Shown here one piece after another: positions 40,387 through 49,963 of a DNA stretch of 49,963 bases. The notes under the pieces were generated by a model. The model had not been told where the DNA came from and ran no database searches. It saw only the letters and a program-made list of their open reading frames with translations. A program made the position numbers and the translations under genes. How positions within the stretch are numbered: position 1 is the first letter of the stretch; every line of letters begins with the position of its first letter. The stretch is from positions 1-49,963 of IMG/VR virus record IMGVR_UViG_3300045738_000994. One strand, 5' to 3'. The stretch comes from a virus.

Positions 40387-42983
40387 TGACAGACTATATC
40401 CCATCATTTTATAGATACGTTTCATCTATAACTGTTACAAACGGTGGAACGGGATATAATAATATACCTACGATAGCAATCACAGGCGGCGGCGGTACAG
40501 GAGCCATTGCAACAGCGGTGGTGTCTAGTGGGGTTATTACAACAATTACAGTTACAAGCATTGGAACAGGCTTTACATCCACCCCAACCGTTACAATAAC
40601 ACCACATGCCACTGATACCTCAGCAACAGGTGCAGCAGCATCAGCAGTATTAGATGCAGCTCAAGGTGATATTAAAACAGAAACAAGGAACACTTCTTTC
40701 TTAATAGAAGAACAATTCCCAGAACATATAAGAGATGATTTCCCTACGTTCGTTACTTTCCTTAAAAAGTATTATGAATTCATGGATCAAGATGCTAAGC
40801 AAAGTGATGAAATAGTAAATTACAGTAATGATATAGACTATGCACAAGAAGCTTTTTTAGATAAATGGCGTGGAGCTCTTGCAAATGATTTCCCTAAGAG
40901 TATAAAAGTAGACAGACGTTTCTTTTATAAAAGAGCTAAAGACTTTTATGAAGCCAAAGGTAATAAGGAATCAATAGAAACATTTTTTAGGTTATTGTAC
41001 GGCGAGAATGTTGAAGTACAATACCCTAGTAGATATATCTTAAAACCTTCAGATGCTTTTTATAGTGTTGAACAAGCAGTTAAACTGCAAGAATCAGAAC
41101 ATGGAGGAACATTAGAGCCTTTAACACTACAAGGCAAAAAGATTGATATTAGATACTATCAATCAACAGGCTCAGTTACGGCTTTAAACACACAAAACGC
41201 AACAGTAACTAGAGTAGAAAAGAACACATACCAAACAAATGGTCTAACACTACAAAGATTTGACCTTATCCTTAAATTTGATGAAGCAACAACTGAAGTC
41301 AAAGGCCCAGGAGCAGGCGCAGCTGCAACACCCATAATAGGAACAGTATCGCCTAATGTAGGAAAAATAATAAGTGCAACTGTTAATGATGGAGGAGCTG
41401 ATTATCACGCAATACCTGGTATAACAATATATGGAGATGGCACAGGAGCTACAGCAACACCTACATTAACAGATGGAAAAATAACAGCAATTACAATTAC
41501 TGCAGCAGGTTCAGGATATACTCTTGCAGGGATTAATATAGTTACAGATACTGCACCCACAGATATAAGATCCTTTGTTGTTGATGATGGTGCGGGAAAC
41601 GCACAATCAGATATCTATGGATACTTAGTTAGACAATTAACCTCAGTTAAATATGTGTCTTATGCAGGTTCAGCATCAGATGCAGGGTTTAAAGTAGGAC
41701 AAATTTACAAAATTAATGAATCAGGAGACGATGGAAAGGGGTATGCAATAGCAGGAGATGGAACTAATGGCTCAGGTGGAGGATATTTTTATGTTCATAC
41801 AAGCTCGGCAGACAATTATACTTTTATAGGCGGACAAAATAACGCTTATATAAGAGTTACATCTATTTCAACAGCAGGCCTGCCAACAACATTCCAAATC
41901 ATTAACGCCGGCTCAGGCTTCGAAGCAGACTGTGCACAGATTGTAATAACTTCACCAATAGGTGAAGCAGCTACAATAGAAATTTGTACAGGATACTTAT
42001 TTGAATATGAAGGTAAGTGGAAAGATGACAGAGGAAAATTATCCGATGTCAATGTATTACAAGACAACAAACGATATCAACCATACGCTTATGTTATTAG
42101 GTCGGCTGTAGAACAGACAACTTGGGACAGAGCAATAAGAGATACAGTTCACCCTGCAGGAATGCAAGTGTTTGGAGATCTTATTGTAAGAAGTGTGGTT
42201 GATTACAATGTTGCATTCTCAGTTACATCAACTGGATACACGTTCTATAAATTCTTAACAACAGATACAGTAAGCACATCTGAAATAGTAGTTAAATTCT
42301 TTGAAATAACAAAGACAGACACAGGTACAGTAACAGAAGCAATAGCCAAGGCTTTTGTTCCTGGGACATTCACTGACACAGCATTAGCTACAGATCAGGA
42401 TATTGGCCAACCGTATGTTGTTTTAGGAGATGGCGGATCACCGAACTCCGCTTATTGGAACGATTCCAGCGATGGAGTTGATATTGACAACTATAATATT
42501 GGGGATCATCAGTTCTATTGGCACCTTAATAAGCCTTTAGCACATTCTGCTACAGTTACAGATGTGTCGACAGTGGTTGCAGCATACGCAAGAGCGTTCG
42601 CAGATACGCCCACAGTTGCAGATACTATTACAATAGGTAGGTTTGATGCATACACAGACACAGGAACAGCAGCAGATAGTCCAGCAATATTATTTAGTCA
42701 AGCATTAACAGAATCACAAACGGTAACAGATAGCGCAGTTTGGACATTTGGATTAAACAAATCTGAAACAACTTCCAATTCTGATGCCATAAACAGTATA
42801 AATACAAGTAAAGGAATAACCGAAACACCTTCTGCAACAGAATCAGCAGCTCAAGCACTGAGTAAACCAGCAATAGCAGATAGCTCAAGTGCAACAGACA
42901 TAGGAGCTGGTCGAATGCAGGACTATGTAGACCCCACTTATTTAAGTGAGGATTATGTAGGTGAAAGTTGGTCGTTTACATAA
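40386..42983 (+). CDS. Baseplate wedge/virion structural protein (gp7 position) with repeats
   Basis: An 865-aa structural protein in the gp7 position. Recognisable is the block [28 protein letters not shown] followed by a helical region ending at [19 protein letters not shown], and [30 protein letters not shown], both usual in large T4-like marine phage baseplate proteins. Residues 12-65 and about 310-385 carry glycine-rich repeats of the GGxGYxxxP...GxGTGAxA type, also found in the gp8-like protein. Residues 620-850 consist of degenerate repeats with TDTxTxxE and KxF. Assignment to gp7 itself is by position only. Confidence 0.65.
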   Translation: MTDYIPSFYRYVSSITVTNGGTGYNNIPTIAITGGGGTGAIATAVVSSGVITTITVTSIGTGFTSTPTVTITPHATDTSATGAAASAVLDAAQGDIKTETRNTSFLIEEQFPEHIRDDFPTFVTFLKKYYEFMDQDAKQSDEIVNYSNDIDYAQEAFLDKWRGALANDFPKSIKVDRRFFYKRAKDFYEAKGNKESIETFFRLLYGENVEVQYPSRYILKPSDAFYSVEQAVKLQESEHGGTLEPLTLQGKKIDIRYYQSTGSVTALNTQNATVTRVEKNTYQTNGLTLQRFDLILKFDEATTEVKGPGAGAAATPIIGTVSPNVGKIISATVNDGGADYHAIPGITIYGDGTGATATPTLTDGKITAITITAAGSGYTLAGINIVTDTAPTDIRSFVVDDGAGNAQSDIYGYLVRQLTSVKYVSYAGSASDAGFKVGQIYKINESGDDGKGYAIAGDGTNGSGGGYFYVHTSSADNYTFIGGQNNAYIRVTSISTAGLPTTFQIINAGSGFEADCAQIVITSPIGEAATIEICTGYLFEYEGKWKDDRGKLSDVNVLQDNKRYQPYAYVIRSAVEQTTWDRAIRDTVHPAGMQVFGDLIVRSVVDYNVAFSVTSTGYTFYKFLTTDTVSTSEIVVKFFEITKTDTGTVTEAIAKAFVPGTFTDTALATDQDIGQPYVVLGDGGSPNSAYWNDSSDGVDIDNYNIGDHQFYWHLNKPLAHSATVTDVSTVVAAYARAFADTPTVADTITIGRFDAYTDTGTAADSPAILFSQALTESQTVTDSAVWTFGLNKSETTSNSDAINSINTSKGITETPSATESAAQALSKPAIADSSSATDIGAGRMQDYVDPTYLSEDYVGESWSFT

Positions 42984-43012
42984 TAATAAACATATAGATT
43001 AGGAGATAAAAA

Positions 43013-43456
43013 ATGTTTAAAACAGATAAAACTAAAGCTACAGGTAAGCTTACAGTTGAAATCAAAGACAAAAAGGGCAACGTCAAAGAAACTAGGGAAT
43101 TAGAAAACCTAGTTGTTGACGATGGCCTAGCCTTTATAGCATCTAGAATGAAGGATGCTACAGCAACAGCTATGTCACACATGGCTATAGGTACAGGAAC
43201 AACAGCAGCAGCTTCCGGAGACTCAGCTCTCGGAACAGAAGCAGCTCGTGTTGGACTTACCTCTACGGTAGTTACAACTAATGCAGTCGCTTATGTTTGC
43301 TCATTTGCAGCAGGCACAGGCACCGGAGCTATTACAGAAGCAGGCATATTAAATGCAGCTTCTAGTGGTACTCTTTTATGCAGAACAGTATTCTCAGTAG
43401 TAAATAAAGGCGCGTCAGATTCAATGACAATTACTTGGACAGTAACAATTTCTTAA
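43013..43456 (+). CDS. Phage structural protein, tail-fibre-associated type
   Basis: A 147-aa protein with a lysine-rich beta start (TGKLTVEIKDKKGNVKETRELENLVVDDGLAFIASRM), then MSHMAIGTGTTAAASGDSALGTEAARVGL and GTGTGAITEAGILNAASSGTLLCRTVFSVVNKGASDSMTITWTV. This pattern recurs in many tailed-phage virion proteins near the baseplate or tail fibres, though its exact job is not known to me. Clear SD (AGGAGA) before the ATG. Confidence 0.7.
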   Translation: MFKTDKTKATGKLTVEIKDKKGNVKETRELENLVVDDGLAFIASRMKDATATAMSHMAIGTGTTAAASGDSALGTEAARVGLTSTVVTTNAVAYVCSFAAGTGTGAITEAGILNAASSGTLLCRTVFSVVNKGASDSMTITWTVTIS

Positions 43457-43467
43457 TAGAGAAATAA

Positions 43468-45057
43468 ATGGCACTCGTATTACGAAGACTAGGCAGGGTA
43501 GAATTAGCAAGATCTTTTTATAGAGATATAAAAAATAATAATGACTATTTCCACTTTGCTGTAGGCAGGACAACACCCTGGACAGATGATACTGTTCCAG
43601 AAACTCCTATTGACTCTGATGCTTATGTATCAGAGTTTAGACGTAGTATGATGTTTACGCAACGGATAGATTCAGCAGATATCTGTATGTTATCAGATAG
43701 AAATGACTGGGTATCCGGCACAATATACGACGAATATGATGATACATATTCGGCAGTGAATCAATCGAATTCGGGAGCGCAAAGTTTAGCGGAAGCTAAT
43801 TTCTTTGTGCTTACCGATGAGTTTAAGGTTTATAAATGTATATCTAATAATATTAATGGTACTTCTACGGAAAAACCAACAAGCACAGGAACTTCTGTGT
43901 TTGAATTAGCAGATAGTTATAATTGGAAGTTCATGTTTCAAATATCAGCTTCCGATCAAAATAAATTTTTAGACGCAGATTATATTCCTGTTAGAAAAAT
44001 AACAGGAAACCCAACACACGATGTCAACGGAGAGGTTGACAGCGTTACAATATCAGCGGGCGGATCAGGATATACTTCTATTCCAACTGCTGCTATTGTT
44101 GGTGATGGTACAGGAGCAACAGGCACAGCTACAATAGCAGGGGGAGCCGTTACAGGGGTAACAGTAACTTCTTCTGGTAGTGGTTACAGTTTTGCCTTTG
44201 TTGCTTTTACAGGTGGTGGAGGAGTAAACGCTGCCGGATTGGTATTGTTAGGTGACGCAGACAGTTTACCAGCATTACAAAGTGCAGTAGAAGGCGCAGC
44301 AGTAGCAGGAACAGTAGATAGAATAGTTCTCACAACAGGCGGACAAGATTATGCAACTGGTGATGTTGTAGTTTCAGTTACAGGTGACGGCACAGGATCT
44401 GAAGCAGCAGCTTATGTTAATGCAACAACAGGAGCATTGACAAGTATTAGGGTTACAAATCCTGGACAAAATTATTCATACGCAACAATAAACATAACAA
44501 ACACAACGGCGCCTGGAACAGGAGCCACAGCTAGAGCAGTTATATCCCCACAAGGAGGACACGGTTCTAACGCAACTCGAGAATTATTTTCAAATAATCT
44601 TGGACTTACAGTATCATTTGATGATAATACAAACAAAGATTTAGTAGTAGGTAACGATTTTAGACAGCTTGCATTAATAAAAAACATATTAACACCTGGA
44701 GCAGTCACGTATACAACGAATACAGGCACAGCTTGTTATATTATTACAGTAGCAAGTGGACAAACAGCTAATTATGAAGTAGATAATATAATTACAACAG
44801 ATGGTGGCGGTGAATTTACAGTTATACAAATCGACACAGATAATTTACAAGTTTATTTGGCAGCATCGATTCCGTTGATTACAAATTCATCAACATTGGA
44901 AAATACTACTAAGAGTTTAACGGGTTTGAGTATAAATAGTGTAACAAGTCCGGAAGTTGATAATGCAACCGGCGAAATTGTGTACTTAGATAACAGGTCA
45001 CCCATTACAAGATCGACAGACCAAGTAGAACAAATAAAAGCATTGATTAGGTTTTAA
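43468..45057 (+). CDS. 8: Baseplate wedge subunit, T4 gp8-like with inserted repeats
   Basis: A 529-aa wedge protein. The gp8 signature is at the N-terminus: ARSFYRDIKNNNDYFHFAVGRTTPWTD, SEFRRSMMFTQRIDSADICML and NDWVSGTIYDEYDD. Residues about 190-345 contain three beta repeats of the GG-xGY/DY-xxxP/D...GDGTGA type, not part of T4 gp8. The C-terminal LYLAASIPL/DNRSPITRSTDQVEQIKALIRF-like end matches gp8 again. The insertion makes it longer than T4 gp8 (334 aa) and probably exposes an extra surface domain. Confidence 0.85.
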   Translation: MALVLRRLGRVELARSFYRDIKNNNDYFHFAVGRTTPWTDDTVPETPIDSDAYVSEFRRSMMFTQRIDSADICMLSDRNDWVSGTIYDEYDDTYSAVNQSNSGAQSLAEANFFVLTDEFKVYKCISNNINGTSTEKPTSTGTSVFELADSYNWKFMFQISASDQNKFLDADYIPVRKITGNPTHDVNGEVDSVTISAGGSGYTSIPTAAIVGDGTGATGTATIAGGAVTGVTVTSSGSGYSFAFVAFTGGGGVNAAGLVLLGDADSLPALQSAVEGAAVAGTVDRIVLTTGGQDYATGDVVVSVTGDGTGSEAAAYVNATTGALTSIRVTNPGQNYSYATINITNTTAPGTGATARAVISPQGGHGSNATRELFSNNLGLTVSFDDNTNKDLVVGNDFRQLALIKNILTPGAVTYTTNTGTACYIITVASGQTANYEVDNIITTDGGGEFTVIQIDTDNLQVYLAASIPLITNSSTLENTTKSLTGLSINSVTSPEVDNATGEIVYLDNRSPITRSTDQVEQIKALIRF

Positions 45058-45062
45058 CAAAA

Positions 45063-48000
45063 ATGGCATTAAATTTAAACGCATCACCATATTACGACGA
45101 CTTTAACGACGAAAAGCATTTTCATCGAGTTCTGTTTAAACCTGGTGTAGCAGTACAAGCTAGAGAGCTCTCACAATTACAAACAATATTACAAGATCAA
45201 TTAGATAAAGGTTTTGGATTTGTAATTCAAGAAGGAGCGGTAGTTACAGGGTGTGCAGAATCAATATTAGCAAGAGATTGGATTAAAATTAAAGACACAG
45301 ACGCCTCCTCGGTTGCTGTTGATAATTCAACTCTACTAAATTATGCTGGTGATACAATAACAGGTGCTACTTCTGGTTTAGTAGCAGTAATAGCATCTAC
45401 TGAAATAGGAACTGAAGGCAATGCACCGGTAACAAAACAGTTATATTTTAATTATAATACATCATCTACTACTTACGATCATTTCACAACAGGCGAAACC
45501 TTAACAGTAACGTCAGATACCGCCTCAAGAAATGGTGATACATTTCTTGTTCATACAGGAACAACAACAAACGAACAATCTAATTACTTTGGTAGGACAC
45601 AAGAATTAAATTTAGGCCCCGGCATTATATATGCGAACGGACATTTTCTTAAAACAGAAAAAATACGAGTTTTACAAGATAGATGGTCTAAGTTTAATGG
45701 AAAGATGATTGGTTTTCAATTAACAGAAACAGCTGTTACATCAGCAACAGACTCAACTTTATTAGATCCTGCACAAGGGTCTTATAACTACAACGCTCCA
45801 GGAGCGGATAGATTAAAAATTACAGTTAATCTAAGATGTTTCCATCCAGACTTTACACCCCCTGATAATTGGTACTTATATCTGAGAATCCAAGATGGTG
45901 GTATTGTTAGAAACAAAGTTAAAGACAATCCACTCTCAGGTGTGGGACAAGTTCTAGCAAATAGAACTTACGACGAATCAGGTAATTATACAGTAGGCGG
46001 AATGACAGTAGATGTTAGAGAGCATTTACAAAACGCAGAGAACACCAACGGTGGTGTTTACCCAGTTGCTTCGAGCGGAAATAGAGACGGGCTTGTATTG
46101 GGTATTGCACCAGGAACAGCATACGTAGGCGGCTATAAGCGATCATTACAATCAACTAAACGTTTGGTTATAAGAAAACCTGAAGGTATAGTAGTTAAAG
46201 ATGGTATGCCAATATCAACTTCTTTTGGTAACTATACTGAAATATCATATGTATCAGGCTTTTGGGATATAGATGGTGGTGGAACAATAGATTTATATGA
46301 CACCGTACAAAACGGCGCAACATCAGCAGCAGGAACAAAAATAGGAACAGCAAAGGCTCGACACGTTGTTTATAAAAGTGGAACACCAGGAGCAACAGCA
46401 GCAGTATATAGATTATATTTGTATGACATATATTTAGTTAGTGGCGAATTTGGTGATATTAAAGGTGTTAGATTTGAGAGCACGGCCGTTGATGGTGTAG
46501 CTAATACAGTATTAACTGCTAGCAAAGCAACACTCAAAGAATCATCAGCAAATAAAATGTTGTTTGCCATGCCTTACAACCATATTAAAACATTAAAGGC
46601 TGCATCAGGCGGAACATACGATACAACGTATCAATATACAAAAGAGTTTGATGTTCAGTTATCAAGCACGGCTACTGTAACGTTATCATTATCAGGCGAT
46701 GAAACATTCCCTTACGACACAACAAACACAGAATTAACAGACACAATTAAAAATGCTAATATTATAGCAATAGCACAAGATGGATTTACATTAGGAACAG
46801 GAAACGATAGAACAGCAGGACAGTATGTTGACCTAACCTCTAGTAACGCTAACTCATCAGTCAAAGTTAATGGCTCCACAACAATGAATATTGATTTAGG
46901 AGCCACACTAACAACACCTGGCGGGCAGAGTAACAAACTTAGAGTTTATGTGAATGTATTGAAAACAGATACAACACCGGTGGCAAAAGCATTAGTACAA
47001 AATGTTTATGTTAAAGTAGATACCAACTCAAATGCTAATGGTTCAACAGGAGAAATGAACCTAGGAGTTTCAGACGGTTACAAATTACAGGGAGTTTGGG
47101 CAAACTCATCTGCTTACTCGGTAGCAGCAGCAGACGAAGTTACAGACCAATTTAGATTTGATAGTGGACAAAGAGATAACTATTATGGCCATGCTAAGAT
47201 ATTTAAGAAGTCTTCAGCAGCAGTAAATTTAGCAACAGATCGTTATGTAGTTATTAAGTTTTCATACTTTACACATACAGTTGCATCGGGTGGTGGAACT
47301 TTTAATGTTTTAGATAGTTATCCAGTAGATGATACTACCACACCAGCAGCCAATACAATAAGAACAGAAAACATTCCAATTTACAGATCAAGTATAATAG
47401 GAGACTATGATTTAAGAAATACTATTGACTTCCGTCCTAGGATGGCAGACACTGCAACACCAAATTCCACGTTAGGATCAGCTCCTGAGAATCCAGATGC
47501 TTTAGAAGTAATTTTAAGGCCAGGAGATGGAATTACATTCCCGGTACCTATTAAAACATTTACAACAGACTTCTCATATTGGCAAGGGAAAAAAATAAGA
47601 GTAATATGTGATTTCGATGGTAAAATTAGACAAGTAGAAGGAGCATACGGAGACAATCCTATGCTACCAGTAGAGCCTGAGAAATGTATGACGTTGGCTA
47701 CCATTAACTTGCCACCGTATCCATGTTTAGGATCATTAGCTGCTAATTTAGTAGGACGATCAGACTTAGGCGCCACAGTAAATCAAGTGGCATACAAACG
47801 TTTTACAATGCAAGATATTAGTACGTTAGAAACTCGTATTAAAAACTTAGAGTATTACGCTTCACTAAATTTATTAGAAACATACGCAAAAGATCAAACA
47901 ATTACAAATGCAGCAGGCACAGACAGATTTAAAAATGGTATCTTAGTAGATCCGTTTACAGGACATAACGTAGGAGCAGTATTGGATCCGGATTATAAAA

Positions 48001-49963
48001 TATCAATTGATCCGGTTAAGAAACATGCAAGACCGTTTTTCTCAATGGAAAATATATCATTAAAAACATTTACTGATATAGGATCTGCAAACGCAACAAC
48101 TACATTAGCACAAACAGGTAGAACAATTTCACTACCATATGAAGTAGTACCTTATAGAGAACAGTTACAAGCTTCTCAAACAGAGAACCTTACAAAAGAA
48201 TTAACTTTCCATTACTATGGAGACATGTCATTAACGCCAGATATAGATAACTTTGTGGCAACAGATGTTCAACCAGCAGTTACTAAAAACTTTGACGGTA
48301 ACTATGATGCTTGGGAGAACATGGCTAACGCATGGGGAACTCAATGGGGTTCTTGGGAAAACAGCGGAGCGGCTAACGTTGTATCAACGGTGTCACAAGA
48401 ATTAAATACATTTGGAACAAATAGTAGTGGCCAAGGAACAAGCACCAATTCATTATTTACAACGACAACAACGGCGCAAGCACAAACTAGAACAGGCGTA
48501 GGCATAGATATAAGCGCCTCAACTCAAACACAGAGTTTAGGTGAAAGTGTAGTAGATGTATCTTTTGCACCATTTATGAGAGAAGTAAATATCGTATTTA
48601 ACTGCATAAGATTAAAACCAAACACAGTAGTTTATCCATTCTTTGATGGAGAAGATGTATCAGGAAGCGTTACAAACTCAGCAGGAACATCAGGCGGAAC
48701 ATTAACAACAGACGCACAAGGTGTAGTATTTGGACAATTCCTAATACCTTCAGGGCAATTTAGAACAGGTGTTAAGGTATTTAAATTAACAAGTGATGTA
48801 AATAATAATGATTCATTATCAAGAACATCATCAACCTCTAATTATGAATCTTCAGGACTAAGACAAAAAACACAAGACACAATACTTGCTCTTAAAACAG
48901 CAAACGTAACACCTACATATCAGACAGGAGATAGAGTAACAACAGATACAAGTGTTGGCATTTCAATAGGAGCAGGCACACCGTTGCCCCCTCCACCCGC
49001 ACCGGTTATTATACACGAAATTACAAACGTTGTTGGCCAACCAGGACCAACAGGACCAACAGGATTACCAGGACCAGTAGGACAAACAGGATTCGCCGGT
49101 GTAGCAGGGGCCACAGGACCAGTAGGAAGCTCTGGCCCATCAGGAACTCCAGCAGAAGCACCAGACTTAACAGACTGGGTATTGCAGACAGAAGCGGCTA
49201 TACAAGCAGGACTATCATCTGTTGAACAACTTATAGTAGACGTTTCTAACCTGCCACCAGGCCCACCTGGCACAGCAGGACAACCCGGTTCACCTGGTTC
49301 ACCAGGCAATTCGGGAGACACAGGATTACCGGGCGTAATAGGAACGCCAGGAGCAGACGGAATTACTCCAGATCCTATAGAAACTGTTCTGCCAGCGGTA
49401 GTCGTTACAGAAACTGTTTTTGTAGATGTTCCAGTTCCAGTAATAGTAGAGGTACCGGTTCCAGGGGAAACCATTACGGTAACTGAATTTGTACCAGTGA
49501 TGGTACCAGAACCAACCCCAGATCCAGCTGATACATGGAACGTTGGTTTACCAGCAGACGTTGCCTTTGAAGACTTCGACTTTATGGAAGAGGCCTGGTT
49601 CTCAATGGGCGGTGAGCATGGTATGGATCCATTAGCACAAACATTTAGTGTCACAAGCGTACCAGGTGGTTTGTTTGTTGCATGCATTGATGTTTACTTT
49701 AAAACAAAAGGTACCGAGGGTGTTACAATGGAACTTAGAGAAGTTATTAATGGAATACCTGGACCTAGAACTATTCCTAATGGAATAAGATATGTACCAG
49801 CATCACAAATTAATCTATCAACAACATCAGGTGGCACCACAACTTTTGTTCCAACAACATTTACATTCCCAGATCCTGTTTATTTGAAAAACAACACAGA
49901 ATATTGTTTTGTTCCTAAACCAGAAAATGATGATGAAGGATATGAAGCTTGGATATCACAATT
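45063..49963 (+). CDS. Baseplate/tail structural protein, gp10/DUF4815-like, with collagen repeats (3' end outside window)
   Basis: An open frame of at least 1633 codons running past the window edge. The N-terminus MALNLNASPYYDDFNDEKHFHRVLFKPGVAVQARELSQLQ is the typical opening of DUF4815-type structural proteins of T4-like marine phages, which occupy the gp10 slot of the baseplate. A heptad-like stretch DISTLETRIKNLEYYASLNLLE near residue 920 suggests trimerisation. Two Gly-X-Y tracts (residues about 1325-1363 and 1399-1433) are collagen-like, followed by a valine/proline-rich segment and the conserved DPLAQTFSV motif. Probably a peripheral baseplate or fibre-attachment protein. Confidence 0.82.
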   Translation, partial: MALNLNASPYYDDFNDEKHFHRVLFKPGVAVQARELSQLQTILQDQLDKGFGFVIQEGAVVTGCAESILARDWIKIKDTDASSVAVDNSTLLNYAGDTITGATSGLVAVIASTEIGTEGNAPVTKQLYFNYNTSSTTYDHFTTGETLTVTSDTASRNGDTFLVHTGTTTNEQSNYFGRTQELNLGPGIIYANGHFLKTEKIRVLQDRWSKFNGKMIGFQLTETAVTSATDSTLLDPAQGSYNYNAPGADRLKITVNLRCFHPDFTPPDNWYLYLRIQDGGIVRNKVKDNPLSGVGQVLANRTYDESGNYTVGGMTVDVREHLQNAENTNGGVYPVASSGNRDGLVLGIAPGTAYVGGYKRSLQSTKRLVIRKPEGIVVKDGMPISTSFGNYTEISYVSGFWDIDGGGTIDLYDTVQNGATSAAGTKIGTAKARHVVYKSGTPGATAAVYRLYLYDIYLVSGEFGDIKGVRFESTAVDGVANTVLTASKATLKESSANKMLFAMPYNHIKTLKAASGGTYDTTYQYTKEFDVQLSSTATVTLSLSGDETFPYDTTNTELTDTIKNANIIAIAQDGFTLGTGNDRTAGQYVDLTSSNANSSVKVNGSTTMNIDLGATLTTPGGQSNKLRVYVNVLKTDTTPVAKALVQNVYVKVDTNSNANGSTGEMNLGVSDGYKLQGVWANSSAYSVAAADEVTDQFRFDSGQRDNYYGHAKIFKKSSAAVNLATDRYVVIKFSYFTHTVASGGGTFNVLDSYPVDDTTTPAANTIRTENIPIYRSSIIGDYDLRNTIDFRPRMADTATPNSTLGSAPENPDALEVILRPGDGITFPVPIKTFTTDFSYWQGKKIRVICDFDGKIRQVEGAYGDNPMLPVEPEKCMTLATINLPPYPCLGSLAANLVGRSDLGATVNQVAYKRFTMQDISTLETRIKNLEYYASLNLLETYAKDQTITNAAGTDRFKNGILVDPFTGHNVGAVLDPDYKISIDPVKKHARPFFSMENISLKTFTDIGSANATTTLAQTGRTISLPYEVVPYREQLQASQTENLTKELTFHYYGDMSLTPDIDNFVATDVQPAVTKNFDGNYDAWENMANAWGTQWGSWENSGAANVVSTVSQELNTFGTNSSGQGTSTNSLFTTTTTAQAQTRTGVGIDISASTQTQSLGESVVDVSFAPFMREVNIVFNCIRLKPNTVVYPFFDGEDVSGSVTNSAGTSGGTLTTDAQGVVFGQFLIPSGQFRTGVKVFKLTSDVNNNDSLSRTSSTSNYESSGLRQKTQDTILALKTANVTPTYQTGDRVTTDTSVGISIGAGTPLPPPPAPVIIHEITNVVGQPGPTGPTGLPGPVGQTGFAGVAGATGPVGSSGPSGTPAEAPDLTDWVLQTEAAIQAGLSSVEQLIVDVSNLPPGPPGTAGQPGSPGSPGNSGDTGLPGVIGTPGADGITPDPIETVLPAVVVTETVFVDVPVPVIVEVPVPGETITVTEFVPVMVPEPTPDPADTWNVGLPADVAFEDFDFMEEAWFSMGGEHGMDPLAQTFSVTSVPGGLFVACIDVYFKTKGTEGVTMELREVINGIPGPRTIPNGIRYVPASQINLSTTSGGTTTFVPTTFTFPDPVYLKNNTEYCFVPKPENDDEGYEAWISQ
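49035..49151 (+). repeat. Collagen-like Gly-X-Y tract 1
   Basis: About 13 Gly-X-Y triplets (GPTGPTGLPGPVGQTG and so on) inside the gp10-like protein; in phages such tracts form trimeric fibres. Confidence 0.8.
49257..49361 (+). repeat. Collagen-like Gly-X-Y tract 2
   Basis: About 11 Gly-X-Y triplets (PGPPGTAGQPGSPGSPG and so on), separated from tract 1 by a 35-residue helical-looking spacer. Confidence 0.8.

Noticed and set aside
48920-49687. A 255-aa minus-strand open frame rich in G and P
   Set aside because: It is the antisense of the collagen-like tracts of the gp10-like gene; the plus-strand frame has conserved motifs and continues over the whole region.
1-49963. tRNA genes, CRISPR arrays, integrase or attachment sites, insertion sequences
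   Set aside because: Non-coding space is very small, and nothing with cloverleaf, spacer-repeat or transposase features was recognised.

Overview
The window is a contiguous 50 kb piece of an AT-rich T4-like myovirus genome, most probably from a marine phage. The evidence is a T4-type replication and late-transcription set (gp33, gp59, gp32, DNA ligase), a T4-type baseplate and neck set (gp4, gp2, gp54, gp26, tape measure, gp48, gp53, hub, gp5, gp25, gp6, gp8, gp10-like) and T4-type late promoters (TATAAATA). Gene packing is tight, with start and stop codons usually overlapping. No photosynthesis genes, tRNAs, integrase, IS elements or CRISPR arrays were seen. The host cannot be read from the sequence. 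An alphaproteobacterium such as SAR11 is only a guess from AT richness and gene style.

Layout. (1) 1-15977, plus strand: a long accessory operon with overlapping genes. It begins with a cut-off fatty-acid desaturase, a 2OG-Fe(II) oxygenase, a GNAT-like protein, an SGNH hydrolase and a methyltransferase-like protein. Six consecutive radical-SAM proteins with an N-terminal cysteine (twitch-type) region follow, interrupted by one miniature ABC-type ATPase that lacks the signature subdomain. The operon ends with another 2OG oxygenase, a double glycosyltransferase-like protein and a NodU-type carbamoyltransferase. (2) 15980-19121: two small genes behind a late promoter, an exceptionally long anti-SD-complementary sequence, then a sigma70-type promoter leading to a small gene, an ATP-dependent DNA ligase, a 49-aa zinc-ribbon peptide and a BFD/PD-(D/E)XK nuclease fusion. 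(3) 19165-20316: a lysis-like segment with a lipoprotein and a 33-aa membrane peptide on the minus strand and a secreted SleB-type hydrolase on the plus strand. (4) 20344-23732: epimerase, gp33, methyltransferase, gp59, gp32 and a strong terminator. (5) 23789-26159: a second desaturase, two 2OG oxygenases and a GH24 lysozyme. (6) 26149-32389, minus strand: gp4, gp2-like, gp54-like, gp26-like/small-ORF chaperone pair and a 1178-aa tape measure. (7) 32425-49963, plus strand: the baseplate operon, cut by the window end inside a gp10/DUF4815-like protein with collagen repeats.

Main observations. (a) The six-member radical-SAM array, with its neighbours, looks like a dedicated modification or biosynthesis system of unknown product. 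(b) The gp26-like gene ends in a T TTT TTC heptamer followed by a small hairpin, and the -1 frame runs open into the 47-aa ORF just ahead of the tape measure. This predicts a lambda G/GT-like frameshift product of about 295 aa. (c) At four late promoters the predicted transcription start coincides exactly with the A of the ATG and no Shine-Dalgarno is present, predicting leaderless late mRNAs. (d) gp4 and gp48 diverge from a compact inverted repeat in which each promoter overlaps the other gene's start codon.
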